Shown: positions 1 through 11,862, counted from the stretch's first letter. The stretch is 64,000 nucleotides of DNA from Odiellus spinosus (GCA_963920705.1 CAWUCO010000251.1:558001-622000), one strand, 5' to 3'. Program-made: numbers and translations. Notes: generated by a model from the letters alone, not told the origin.

Positions 1-542
1 CTCTTATTATTTAGACTGTCCATTAATTGCTCTTTCGATGACTTTGGTTTTGTCTAAATTGCCAAAACGTGACAAATATAAAATTGGTTAAAATTAAGCA
101 AAAACGCTTAAAAATCCAAGATTATTGGATTCAAATGGACACAAAACTTTTGATTTTAAAGCGATTTAGACAAAATTAAGACCACTCGAAAGACCAAATT
201 TTGGTCTATTTAAAAAACCAGAGGTTTGGAAATCCGTTGAAAAACATGGAAAATATGGCCAATTTAAAAAACATCTAATATCAAAAAGCGAATTTTTAAA
301 ATCTGAAATTTGACTATTTTGATATTGTATGATTTCTTGAATTGGCCATATTTTACTTATTTTTCAACGAATTTTTGAAAACTCTTATTATTTAGACTGT
401 CCATTAATTGCTCTTTCGAATGACTTTGGTTTTGTCTAAATTGCCAAAACGTGACAAATATAAAGTTGGTTAAAATTAAGCAAAAACGCTTAAAAATCCA
501 AGATTATTGGATTCAAATTGACACAAAACTTTTGATTTTAAA

Positions 543-669
543 GCGATTTAGACAAAATTAAGACCACTCGAAAGACCAAATTTTGGTCTATCTAAAAAAC
601 AAGAGTTTTGGAAAATCCGTTGAAAAACATGGAAAATATGGCCAATTCAAAAAACATCTAATATCAAAA
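543..669 (+). repeat. Left arm of the monomer palindrome (example)
   Basis: This arm runs from GCGATTTAGAC to AATATCAAAA. Its reverse complement aligns with 700-827 at about 82% identity (roughly 22 mismatches and one 1 bp gap over 128 columns, by hand). The best conserved core is the GGCCAATTCAA / TTGAATTGGCC pair and the CCGTTGAAAAAC / GTTTTTCAACGG pair. The same arm occurs once in every monomer. It includes a small near-palindrome, GACCAAATTTTGGTC, in monomers with the GACC variant. Confidence 0.95.
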
Positions 670-699
670 AGCGAATTTTTAAAATCTGAAATTTGACTA
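670..699. repeat. Inner spacer of the palindrome (30 bp)
   Basis: This short stretch lies between the two inverted arms and would form the loop of a hairpin or cruciform. It is very AT-rich, containing GAATTTTTAAAATC and GAAATTTG, and is itself weakly self-complementary, so a smaller loop is possible. It is among the least variable parts of the monomer across the window. Confidence 0.9.
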
Positions 700-827
700 T
701 TTTGATATTGTATGATTTTTTGAATTGGCCATATTTTTCTTGTTTTTTAACGGATTTTTGAAAACTCTTATTATTTAGACTGTCCATTAATTGCTCTTTC
801 GAATGACTTTGGTTTTGACTAAATTGC
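700..827 (-). repeat. Right arm of the monomer palindrome (example)
   Basis: This is the inverted partner of 543-669. It begins TTTTGATATTGTATG, crosses the conventional monomer boundary and ends at CTAAATTGC. Most mismatches to the left arm lie in its outer third. Opposite-strand translation of this arm and same-strand translation of the left arm give related peptides, an independent sign of the inversion. It carries the CGA(A)TGAC indel site. Confidence 0.95.
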
Positions 828-925
828 CAAAACGTGACAAATATAAAATTGGTTAAAATTAAGCAAAAATGCTTAAAAATCCAAGATTATTGGATTCAAA
901 TGGACACAAAACTTTTGATTTTTAA
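828..925. repeat. Outer spacer between successive palindromes (98 bp)
   Basis: This segment joins the right arm of one palindrome to the left arm of the next. It holds the most informative type-diagnostic sites: CCAAAACG or CAAAATTG, ACGCTT/ACACTT/ATACTT/ATGCTT, and GATTTTTAAG/GATTTTAAAG/GAATTTCAAG/GATTTTTGAG. I see only weak residual inverted similarity between its two halves. It also contains a TATA-like word (AAATATAAAATTGG) in nearly every monomer, with no other promoter evidence. Confidence 0.85.
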
Positions 926-1530
926 GCGATTTAGACAAAATTAAGACCACTCGAAAGAGCAAATATTGGTCTATCTAAAAAACAAGAGTTTTGGAAAATC
1001 CGTTGAAAAACATGGAAAATATAGACAATTCAAAAAACATCTAATATCAAAAAGCGAATTTTTAAAATCTGAAATTTGACTATTTTGATATTGTATGGTT
1101 TCTTGAATTGGCCTTATTTTTTTTGTTTTTCAACGGATTTTTGAAAATTCTTATTATTTAGACTGTCCATTAATTGCTCTTTCGAATGACTTTGGTTTTG
1201 TCTAAATTGCAAAATTGTGACAAATATAAAATTGGTTAAAATTAAGCAAAAAAACTTAAAAATCCAAGATTATTGGATTCAAATGGACACAAAACTTTTG
1301 ATTTTTAAGCGATTTAGACAAAATTAAGACCACTCGAAAGAGCAAATATTGGTCTATCTAAAAAACAAGAGTTTTGGAAAATCCGTTCAAAAACATGGAA
1401 AATATGGCCAATTCAAAAAACATCTAATATCAAAAAGCGAATTTTTAAAATCTGAAATTTGACTATTTTGATATTGTATGATTTCTTGAATTGGCCATAT
1501 TTTTCTTGTTTTTCAACGGATTTTTGAAAA

Positions 1531-2678
1531 CTCTTATTATTTAGACTGTCCATTAATTGCTCTTTCGAATGACTTTGGTTTTGTCTAAATTGCCAAAACG
1601 TGACAAATATAAAATTGGTTAAAATTAAGCAAAAACGCTTTAAAATCCAAGATTATTGGATTCAAATTGACACAAAACTTTTGATTTTAAAGCGATTTAG
1701 ACAAAATTAAGACCACTCGAAAGACCAAATTTTGGTCTATCTAAAAAAGAAGAGTTTTGGAAAATCCGTTGAAAAACATGGAAAATATGGCCAATTCCAA
1801 AAACATCTAATATCAAAAAGCGAATTTTTAAAATCTGAAATTTGACTATTTTGATATTGTATGATTTTTTGAATTGGCCATATTTTTCTTGTTTTTCAAC
1901 GGATTTTTGAAAACTCTTATTATTTAGACTGTCCATTAATTGCTGTTTCGATGACTTTGGTTTTGTCTAAATTGCAAAATTGTGACAAATATAAAATTGG
2001 TTAAAATTAAGCAAAAACACTTAAAAATCCAAGATTATTGTATTCAAATGGACACAAAACTTTTGATTTTAAAGCGATTTAGACAAAATTAAGACCACTC
2101 GAAAGACCAAATTTTGATCTATCTAAAAAACAAGAGTTTTGGAAAATCCGTTGAAAAACATGGAAAATATGGCCAATTCAAAAAACATCTAATATCAAAA
2201 AGCGAATTTTTAAAATCTGAAATTTGACTTTTTTGATATTGTATGATTTTTTGAATTGGCCATATTTTTCTTGTTTTTTAACGGATTTTTGAAAACTCTT
2301 ATTATTTAGACTATCCATTAATTACACTTTCGAATGACTTCTGTTTTGACTAAATTGCCAAAACGTGACAAATATAAAATTGGTTAAAATTAAGCAAAAA
2401 CGCTTTAAAATCCAAGATTATTGGATTCAAATTGACACAAAACTTTTGATTTTAAAGCGATTTAGACAAAATTAAGACCACTCGAAAGACCAAATTTTGG
2501 TCTATCTAAAAAAGAAGAGTTTTGGAAAATCCGTTGAAAAACATGGAAAATATGGCCATTTCAAAAAACATCTAATATCAAAAAGCGAATTTTTAAAATC
2601 TGAAATTTGACTATTTTGATATTGTATGATTTTTTGAATTGGCCATATTTTTCTTGTTTTTCAACGGATTTTTGAAAA
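1531..2678. repeat. Three monomers with a local dimer (1531, 1914, 2296)
   Basis: The first and third monomers share CGCTTTAAAATCC, ATTGACACAAA and AAAAAAGAAGAG, and sit 765 bp apart, so two-monomer amplification happened here. The middle monomer is N-like with GTATTC and the TTTGATCTA form. The third has its own changes near the start (ACTATCCATTAATTACAC). The block has no equivalent in the downstream copy at 15.3-19.5 kb, where it appears to be absent. Confidence 0.85.
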
Positions 2679-3059
2679 CTCTTATTATTTAGACTGTCCA
2701 TTAATTGCTCTTTCGATGACTTTGGTTTTGTCTAAATTGCCAAAACGTGACAAATATAAAATTGGTTAAAATTAAGCAAAAACGCTTAAAAATCCAAGAT
2801 TATTGGATTCAAATGGACACAAAACTTTTGATTTTAAAGCGATTTAGACAAAATTAAGACCACTCGAAAGACCAAATTTTGGTCTATTTAAAAAACCAGA
2901 GGTTTGGAAATCCGTTGAAAAACATGGAAAATATGGCCAATTTAAAAAACATCTAATATCAAAAAGCGAATTTTTAAAATCTGAAATTTGACTATTTTGA
3001 TATTGTATGATTTCTTGAATTGGCCTTATTTTTTTTGTTTTTCAACGGATTTTTGAAAA
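2679..3059. repeat. Recombinant monomer: T-type start, G-type end
   Basis: The first ~330 bp match the monomer at 1, including its private CCAGAGGTTTGG and GGCCAATTTAAA. The end (GGCCTTATTTTTTTTG and the ATTCTTATT junction) matches the end of the monomer at 765. The switch lies between about 3011 and 3023. This is what an in-register unequal crossover between monomers two apart would leave. Its length, 381 bp, is normal. Confidence 0.85.
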
Positions 3060-4587
3060 TTCTTATTATTTAGACTGTCCATTAATTGCTCTTTCGAATG
3101 ACTTTGGTTTTGTCTAAATTGCAAAATTGTGACAAATATAAAATTGGTTAAAATTAAGCAAAAAAACTTAAAAATCCAAGATTATTGGATTCAAATGGAC
3201 ACAAAACTTTTGATTTTAAAGCGATTTAGACAAAATTAAGACCACTCGAAAGAACAAATATTGGTCTATCTAAAAAACAAGAGTTTTGGAAAATCCGTTC
3301 AAAAACATGGAAAATATGGCCAATTCAAAAAACATCTAATATCAAAAAGCGAATTTTTAAAATCTGAAATTTGACTATTTTGATATTGTATGATTTCTTG
3401 AATTGGCCATATTTTTCTTGTTTTTCAACGGATTTTTGAAAACTCTTATTATTTAGACTGTCCATTAATTGCTCTTTCGAATGACTTTGGTTTTGTCTAA
3501 ATTGCCAAAACGTGACAAATATAAAATTGGTTAAAATTAAGCAAAAACGCTTAAAAATCCAAGATTATTGGATTCAAATGGACACAAAACTTTTGAATTT
3601 CAAGCGATTTAGACAAAATTAAGACCACTCGAAAGAACAAATATTGGTCTATCTAAAAAACAAGAGTTTTGGAAAATCCGTTGAAAAACATGGAAAATAT
3701 GGCCAATTCAAAAAACATCTAATATCAAAAAGCGAATTTTTAAAATCTGAAATTTGACTATTTTGATATTGTATGATTTCTTGAATTGGCCATATTTTTC
3801 TTGTTTTTCAACGGATTTTTGAAAACTCTTATTATTTAGACTGTCCATTAATTGCTCTTTCGATGACTTTGGTTTTGTCTAAATTGCAAAATTGTGACAA
3901 ATATAAAATTGGTTAAAATTAAGCAAAAACACTTAAAAATCCAAGATTATTGTATTCAAATGGACACAAAACTTTTGATTTTAAAGCGATTTAGACAAAA
4001 TTAAGACCACTCGAAAGACCAAATTTTGGTCTATTTAAAAAACAAGAGTTTTGGAAATCCGTTGAAAAACATGGAAAATATGGCCAATTTAAAAAACATC
4101 TAATATCAAAAAGCGAATTTTTAAAATCTGAAATTTGACTATTTTGATATTGTATGATTTCTTGAATTGGCCATATTTTTCTTGTTTTTCAACGGATTTT
4201 TGAAAACTCTTATTATTTAGACTCTCCATTAATTGCTCTTTCGATGACTTTGGTTTTGTCTAAATTGCCAAAACGTGACAAATATAAAATTGGTTAAAAT
4301 TAAGGAAAAACGCTTAAAAATCCAAGATTATTGGATTCAAATGGACACAAAACTTTTGAATTTCAAGCGATTTAGACAAAATTAAGACCACTCGAAAGAA
4401 CAAATATTGGTCTATCTAAAAAACAATAGTTTTGGAAAATCCGTTGAAAAACATGGAAAATATGGCCAATTAAAAAACATCTAATATCAAAAAGCGAATT
4501 TTTAAAATCTGAAATTTGACTATTTTGATATTGTATGATTTCTTGAATTGGCCATATTTTTCTTGTTTTTCAACGGATTTTTGAAAA
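3060..4587. repeat. Four monomers with X/T-like dimer organisation
   Basis: The starts are 3060, 3443, 3826 and 4207. The first resembles the monomer at 1148 (AAAAAACTT, CCGTTCAAAAAC). The second and fourth are type X (GAATTTCAAG, GAACAAATATTGG). The third combines an N-type outer spacer with a T-type left arm, and the next monomer at 4588 has the same spacer, giving a dimer-like period of about 763 bp. Private marks of the fourth include CTCTCCATT and AAGGAAAAACG. Confidence 0.82.
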
Positions 4588-6882
4588 CTCTTATTATTTA
4601 GACTGTCCATTAATTGCTCTTTCGATGACTTTGGTTTTGTCTAAATTGCAAAATTGTGACAAATATAAAATTGGTTAAAATTAAGCAAAAACACTTAAAA
4701 ATCCAAGATTATTGTATTCAAATGGACACAAAACTTTTGATTTTAAAGCGATTTAGACAAAATTAAGACCACTCGAAAGAGCAAATATTGGTCTATCTAA
4801 AAAACAAGAGTTTTGGAAAATCCGTTGAAAAACATGGAAAATATAGACAATTCAAAAAACATCTAATATCAAAAAGCGAATTTTTAAAATCTGAAATTTG
4901 ACTATTTTGATATTGTATGATTTTTTGAATTGGCCATATTTTTCTTGTTTTTTAACGGATTTTTGAAAACTCTTATTATTTAGACTGTCCATTAATTGCC
5001 CTTTCGAATGACTTTGGTTTTGACTAAATTGCCAAAACGTGACAAATATAAAATTGGTTAAAATTAAGCAAAAATGCTTAAAAATCCAAGATTATTGGAT
5101 TCAAATGGACACAAAACTTTTGATTTTTAAGCGATTTAGACAAAATTAAGACCACTCGAAAGAGCAAATTTTGGTCTATCTAAAAAACAAGAGTTTTGGA
5201 AAATCCGTTGAAAAACATGGAAAATATAGACAATTCAAAAAACATCTAATGTCAAAAAGCGAATTTTTAAAATCTGAAATTTGACTATTTTGATATTGTA
5301 TGGTTTCTTGAATTGGCCTTATTTTTTTGTTTTTCAACGGATTTTTGAAAATTCTTATTATTTAGACTGTCCATTAATTGCTCTTTCGAATGACTTTGGT
5401 TTTGTCTAAATTGCAAAATTGTGACAAATATAAAATTGGTTAAAATTAAGCAAAAACACTTAAAAATCCAAGATTATTGGATTCAAATGGACACAAAACT
5501 TTTGATTTTTAAGCGATTTAGACAAAATTAAGACCACTCGAAAGAGCAAATATTGGTCTATCTATAAAACAAGAGTTTTGGAAAATCCGTTGAAAAACAT
5601 GGAAAATATGGCCAATTCAAAAAACATCTAATATCAAAAAGCGAATTTTTAAAATCTGAAATTTGACTATTTTGATATTGTATGATTTCTTGAATTGGCC
5701 ATATATTTCTTGTTTTTCAACGGATTTTTGAAAACTCTTATTATTTAGACTGTCCATTAATTGCTCTTTCGAATGACTTTGGTTTTGTCTAAATTGCCAA
5801 AACGTGACAAATATAAAATTGGTTAAAATTAAGCAAAAACGCTTAAAAATCCAAGATTATTGGATTCAAATGGACACAAAACTTTTGAATTTCAAGCGAT
5901 TTAGACAAAATTAAGACCACTCGAAAGAACAAATATTGGTCTATCTAAAAAACAAGAGTTTTGGAAAATCCGTTGAAAAACATGGAAAATATGGCCAATT
6001 CAAAAAACATCTAATATCAAAAAGCGAATTTTTAAAATCTGAAATTTGATTATTTTGATATTGTATGATTTCTTGAATTGGCCATATTTTTCTTGTTTTT
6101 CAACGGATTTTTGAAAACTCTTATTATTTAGACTGTCCATTAATTGCTCTTTCGAATGACTTTGGTTTTGTCTAAATTGAAAAACGTGACAAATATAAAT
6201 TTGGTTAAAATTAAGCAAAAACGCTTAAAAATCCAAGATTATTGGATTCAAATGGACACAAAACTTTTGAATTTCAAGCGATTTAGACAAAATTAAGACC
6301 ACTCGAAAGAACAAATATTGGTCTATCTAAAAAACAAGAGTTTTGGAAAATCCGTTGAAAAACATGGAAAATATGGCCAATTCAAAAAACATCTAATATC
6401 AAAAAGCGAATTTTTAAAATCTGAAATTTGACTATTTTGATATTGTATGATTTCTTGAATTGGCCATATTTTTCTTGTTTTTCAACGGATTTTTGAAAAC
6501 TCTTATTATTTAGACTGTCCATTAATTGCTCTTTCGATGACTTTGGTTTTGTCTAAATTGCAAAATTGTGACAAATATAAAATTGGTTAAAATTAAGCAA
6601 AAACACTTAAAAATCCAAGATTATTGTATTCAAATGGACACAAAACTTTTGATTTTAAAGCGATTTAGACAAAATTAAGACCACTCGAAAGACCAAATTT
6701 TGATCTATCTAAAAAACAAGAGTTTTGGAAAATCCGTTGAAAAACATGGAAAATATGGCCAATTCAAAAAACATCTAATATCAAAAAGCGAATTTTTAAA
6801 ATCTGAAATTTGACTATTTTGATATTGTATGATTTTTTTGAATTGGCCATATTTTTCTTGTTTTTCAACGGATTTTTGAAAA
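4588..6882. repeat. Six-monomer block duplicated at 17224-19518
   Basis: Starts are 4588, 4970, 5352, 5735, 6118 and 6500. Shared private marks with the downstream copy include ATTGCCCTTTCG, CTAATGTCAAAAAG, CATATATTTC, GAAATTTGATTATTTTG and TTGAAAAACGTGAC, all at an offset of 12636-12637 bp. I see about five small differences in 2295 bp, for example one T in the run after GGCC and TCTATAAAAC versus TCTAAAAAAC. The last monomer, at 6500, also opens the first 8-monomer higher-order copy. Confidence 0.9.
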
Positions 6883-9563
6883 CTCTTATTATTTAGACTG
6901 TCCATTAATTGCTCTTTCGATGACTTTGGTTTTGTCTAAATTGCAAAATTGTGACAAATATAAAATTGGTTAAAATTAAGCAAAAACACTTAAAAATCCA
7001 AGATTATTGTATTCAAATGGACACAAAACTTTTGATTTTAAAGCGATTTAGACAAAATTAAGACCACTCGAAAGACCAAATTTTGATCTATCTAAAAAAC
7101 AAGAGTTTTGGAAAATCCGTTGAAAAACATGGAAAATATGGCCAATTCAAAAAACATCTAATATCAAAAAGCGAATTTTTAAAATCTGAAATTTGACTAT
7201 TTTGATATTGTATGATTTTTTTGAATTGGCCATATTTTTCTTGTTTTTCAACGGATTTTTGAAAACTCTTATTATTTAGACTGTCCATTAATTGCTCTTT
7301 CGAATGACTTTGGTTTTGTCTAAATTGCAAAATTGTGACAAATATAAAATTGGTTAAAATTAAGCAAAAACACTTAAAAATCCAAGATTATTGTATTCAA
7401 AAAGACACAAAACTTTTGATTTTAAAGCGATTTAGACAAAATTAAGACCACTCGAAAGACCAAATTTTGGTCTATCTAAAAAACAAGAGTTTTGGAAAAT
7501 CCGTTGAAAAACATGGAAAATATTACCAATTGAAAAAACATCTAATATCAAAAAGCGAATTTTTAAAATCTGAAATTTGACTATTTTGATATTGTATGAT
7601 TTTTTGAATTGGCCATATTTTTCTTGTTTTTTAACGGATTTTTGAAAACTCTTATTATTTAGACTGTCCATTAATTGCTCTTTCGAATGACTTTGGTTTT
7701 GACTAAATTGCCAAAACGTGACAAATATAAAATTGGTTAAAATTAAGCAAAAATGCTTAAAAATCCAAGATTATTGGATTCAAATGGACACAAAACTTTT
7801 GATTTTTAAGCGATTTAGACAAAATTAAGACCACTCGAAAGAGCAAATATTGGTCTATCTAAAAAACAAGAGTTTTGGAAAATCCGTTGAAAAACATGGA
7901 AAATATAGACAATTCAAAAAACATCTAATATCAAAAAGCGAATTTTTAAAATCTGAAATTTGACTATTTTGATATTGTATGGTTTCTTGAATTGGCCTTA
8001 TTTTTTTTGGTTTTCAACGGATCTTTGAAAATTCTTATTATTTAGACTGTCCATTAATTGCTCTTTCGAATGACTTTGGTTTTGTCTAAATTGCAAAATT
8101 GTGACAAATATAAAATTGGTTAAAATTAAGCAAAAATACTTAAAAATCCAAGATTATTGGATTCAAATGGACACAAAACTTTTGATTTTTAAGCGATTTA
8201 GACAAAATTAAGACCACTCGAAAGAGCAAATATTGGTCTATCTAAAAAACAAGAGTTTTGGAAAATCCGTTGAAAAACATGGAAAATATGGCCAATTCAA
8301 AAAACATCTAATATCAAAAAGCGAATTTTTAAAATCTAAAATTTGACTATTTTGATATTGTATGATTTCTTGAATTGGCCATATTTTTCTTGTTTTTCAA
8401 CGGATTTTTGAAAACTCTTATTATTTAGACTGTCCATTAATTGCTCTTTCGAATGACTTTGGTTTTGTCTAAATTGCCAAAACGTGACAAATATAAAATT
8501 GGTTAAAATTAAGCAAAAACGCTTAAAAATCCAAGATTATTGGATTCAAATGGACACAAAACTTTTGAATTTAAAGCGATTTAGACAAAATTAAGACCAC
8601 TCGAAAGAGCAAATATTGGTCTATCTAAAAAACAAGAGTTTTGGAAAATCCGTTGAAAAACATGGAAAATATGGCCAATTCAAAAAACATCTAATATCAA
8701 AAAGCGAATTTTTAAAATCTGAAATTTGACTATTTTGATATTGTATGATTTCTTGAATTGGCCATATTTTTCTTGTTTTTCAACGGATTTTTGAAAACTC
8801 TTATTATTTAGACTGTCCATTAATTGCTCTTTCGAATGACTTTGGTTTTGTCTAAATTGCAAAATTGTGACAAATATAAAATTGGTTAAAATTAAGCAAA
8901 AATACTTAAAAATCCAAGATTATTGGATTCAAATGGACACAAAACTTTTGATTTTTAAGCGATTTAGACAAAATTAAGACCACTCGAAAGAGCAAATATT
9001 GGTCTATCTAAAAAACAAGAGTTTTGGAAAATCCGTTGAAAAACATGGAAAATATGGCCAATTCAAAAAACATCTAATATCAAAAAGCGAATTTTTAAAA
9101 TCTGAAATTTGACTATTTTGATATTGTATGATTTCTTGAATTGGCCATATTTTTCTTGTTTTTCAACGGATTTTTGAAAACTCTTATTATTTAGACTGTC
9201 CATTAATTGCTCTTTCGAATGACTTTGGTTTTGTCTAAATTGCAAAATTGTGACAAATATAAAATTGGTTAAAATTAAGCAAAAATACTTAAAAATCCAA
9301 GATTATTGGATTCAAATGGACACAAAACTTTTGATTTTTAAGCGATTTAGACAAAATTAAGACCACTCGAAAGAGCAAATATTGGTCTATCTAAAAAACA
9401 AGAGTTTTGGAAAATCCGTTGAAAAACATGGAAAATATGGCCAATTCAAAAAACATCTAATATCAAAAAGCGAATTTTTAAAATCTGAAATTTGACTATT
9501 TTGATATTGTATGATTTCTTGAATTGGCCATATTTTTCTTGTTTTTCAACGGATTTTTGAAAA
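6500..9563. repeat. Higher-order repeat, copy 1 (8 monomers)
   Basis: Starts are 6500, 6883, 7266, 7649, 8032, 8415, 8798 and 9181. The order is N, N, Q, G, V, then a monomer with CCAAAACG and GAATTTAAAG, then V, V. The first two carry TTTGATCTA and an extended T run (GATTTTTTTGAA). The third joins the AAAAGACAC mark to a Q-type end, so it looks like a fusion of two monomers that are separate in copies 2 and 3. The G monomer has GGTTTTCAACGGATCTTTG. Confidence 0.9.
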
Positions 9564-11862
9564 CTCTTATTATTTAGACTGTCCATTAATTGCTCTTTCG
9601 ATGACTTTGGTTTTGTCTAAATTGCAAAATTGTGACAAATATAAAATTGGTTAAAATTAAGCAAAAACACTTAAAAATCCAAGATTATTGTATTCAAATG
9701 GACACAAAACTTTTGATTTTAAAGCGATTTAGACAAAATTAAGACCACTCGAAAGACCAAATTTTGATCTATCTAAAAAACAAGAGTTTTGGAAAATCCG
9801 TTGAAAAACATGGAAAATATGGCCAATTCAAAAAACATCTAATATCAAAAAGCGAATTTTTAAAATCTGAAATTTGACTATTTTGATATTGTATGATTTT
9901 TTTGAATTGGCCATATTTTTCTTGTTTTTCAACGGATTTTTGAAAACTCTTATTATTTAGACTGTCCATTAATTGCTCTTTCGAATGACTTTGGTTTTGT
10001 CTAAATTGCAAAATTGTGACAAATATAAAATTGGTTAAAATTAAGCAAAAACACTTAAAAATCCAAGATTATTGTATTCAAAAAGACACAAAACTTTTGA
10101 TTTTAAAGCGATTTAGACAAAATTAAGACCACTCGAAAGACCAAATTTTGGTCTATCTAAAAAACAAGAGTTTTGGAAAATCCGTTGAAAAACATGGAAA
10201 ATATGGCCAATTCAAAAAACATCTAATATCAAAAAGCGAATTTTTAAAATCTGAAATTTGACTATTTTGATATTGTATGATTTTTTTGAATTGGCCATAT
10301 TTTTCTTGTTTTTCAACGGATTTTTGAAAACTCTTATTATTTAGACTGTCCATTAATTGCTCTTTCGAATGACTTTGGTTTTGTCTAAATTGCAAAATTG
10401 TGACAAATATAAAATTGGTTAAAATTAAGCAAAAACACTTAAAAATCCAAGATTATTGGATTCAAATGGACACAAAACTTTTGATTTTAAAGCGATTTAG
10501 ACAAAATTAAGACCACTCGAAAGACCAAATTTTGGTCTATCTAAAAAACAAGAGTTTTGGAAAATCCGTTGAAAAACATGGAAAATATTACCAATTGAAA
10601 AAACATCTAATATCAAAAAGCGAATTTTTAAAATCTGAAATTTGACTATTTTGATATTGTATGATTTTTTGAATTGGCCATATTTTTCTTGTTTTTTAAC
10701 GGATTTTTGAAAACTCTTATTATTTAGACTGTCCATTAATTGCTCTTTCGAATGACTTTGGTTTTGACTAAATTGCCAAAACGTGACAAATATAAAATTG
10801 GTTAAAATTAAGCAAAAATGCTTAAAAATCCAAGATTATTGGATTCAAATGGACACAAAACTTTTGATTTTTAAGCGATTTAGACAAAATTAAGACCACT
10901 CGAAAGAGCAAATATTGGTCTATCTAAAAAACAAGAGTTTTGGAAAATCCGTTGAAAAACATGGAAAATATAGACAATTCAAAAAACATCTAATATCAAA
11001 AAGCGAATTTTGAAAATCTGAAATTTGACTATATTGATATTGTATGGTTTCTTGAATTGGCCTTATTTTTTTTGGTTTTCAACGGATCTTTGAAAATTCT
11101 TATTATTTAGACTGTCCATTAATTGCTCTTTCGAATGACTTTGGTTTTGTCTAAATTGCAAAATTGTGACAAATATAAAATTGGTTAAAATTAAGCAAAA
11201 ATACTTAAAAATCCAAGATTATTGGATTCAAATGGACACAAAACTTTTGATTTTTAAGCGATTTAGACAAAATTAAGACCACTCGAAAGAGCAAATATTG
11301 GTCTATCTAAAAAACAAGAGTTTTGGAAAATCCGTTGAAAAACATGGAAAATATGGCCAATTCAAAAAACATCTAATATCAAAAAGCGAATTTTTAAAAT
11401 CTGAAATTTGACTATTTTGATATTGTATGATTTCTTGAATTGGCCATATTTTTCTTGTTTTTCAACGGATTTTTGAAAACTCTTATTATTTAGACTGTCC
11501 ATTAATTGCTCTTTCGAATGACTTTGGTTTTGTCTAAATTGCAAAATTGTGACAAATATAAAATTGGTTAAAATTAAGCAAAAATACTTAAAAATCCAAG
11601 ATTATTGGATTCAAATGGACACAAAACTTTTGATTTTTAAGCGATTTAGACAAAATTAAGACCACTCGAAAGAGCAAATATTGGTCTATCTAAAAAACAA
11701 GAGTTTTGGAAAATCCGTTGAAAAACATGGAAAATATGGCCAATTCAAAAAACATCTAATATCAAAAAGCGAATTTTTAAAATCTGAAATTTGACTATTT
11801 TGATATTGTATGATTTCTTGAATTGGCCATATTTTTCTTGTTTTTCAACGGATTTTTGAAAA
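9564..11862. repeat. Higher-order repeat, copy 2 (6 monomers)
   Basis: Starts are 9564, 9947, 10331, 10714, 11097 and 11480. The order N, N (AAAAGACAC), Q, G, V, V matches copies 1 and 3 except that two monomers, including the GAATTTAAAG one, are missing. Its G monomer has GAATTTTGAAAATC and ACTATATTGAT, shared with copy 3 but not copy 1. The second monomer is 384 bp because of the extended T run. Confidence 0.9.

Larger units (their letters stand above)
382..764 (+). repeat. Reference satellite monomer (383 bp)
   Basis: This is a full-length monomer used as the reference for the internal map, phased to begin at CTCTTATTATT. In order it holds the end of the right arm of the preceding palindrome, the outer spacer, the left arm, the inner spacer and the start of the next right arm. 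It has the long form of both length-determining sites (TTCGAATGAC and GGAAAATCC), giving 383 bp. It contains 8 CpG dinucleotides and 103 G or C bases. The phase is arbitrary, because a tandem array has no natural start. Confidence 0.97.
1..1530. repeat. Four-monomer block duplicated at 15311-16840
   Basis: The monomers start at 1, 382, 765 and 1148. The first is type T with private changes CCAGAGGTTTGG and TTTTACTTATTTTTCAACGA. The third is type G. The fourth has AAAAAACTT and CCGTTCAAAAAC. All these private marks recur in the same order exactly 15310 bp downstream. By eye I find only one clear difference (ATTGACAC here, ATGGACAC there, near 518 and 15829), so the duplication is recent or an assembly echo. 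Confidence 0.93.

Noticed and set aside
670-699. Compensatory base changes that would show selection on an RNA fold
   Set aside because: Left-arm variants such as TTACCAATTG, GGCCTATTC and AGACAATTC are not matched by complementary changes in the right arm. Only the TTTTCCATG case restores pairing, so there is no general covariation.
543-827. Foldback or MITE-type transposon, suggested by the inverted arms
   Set aside because: The inverted arms occur in every tandem monomer with no flanking unique DNA or target-site duplication, and no copy stands alone. The satellite may have started from such an element, but nothing here shows it.
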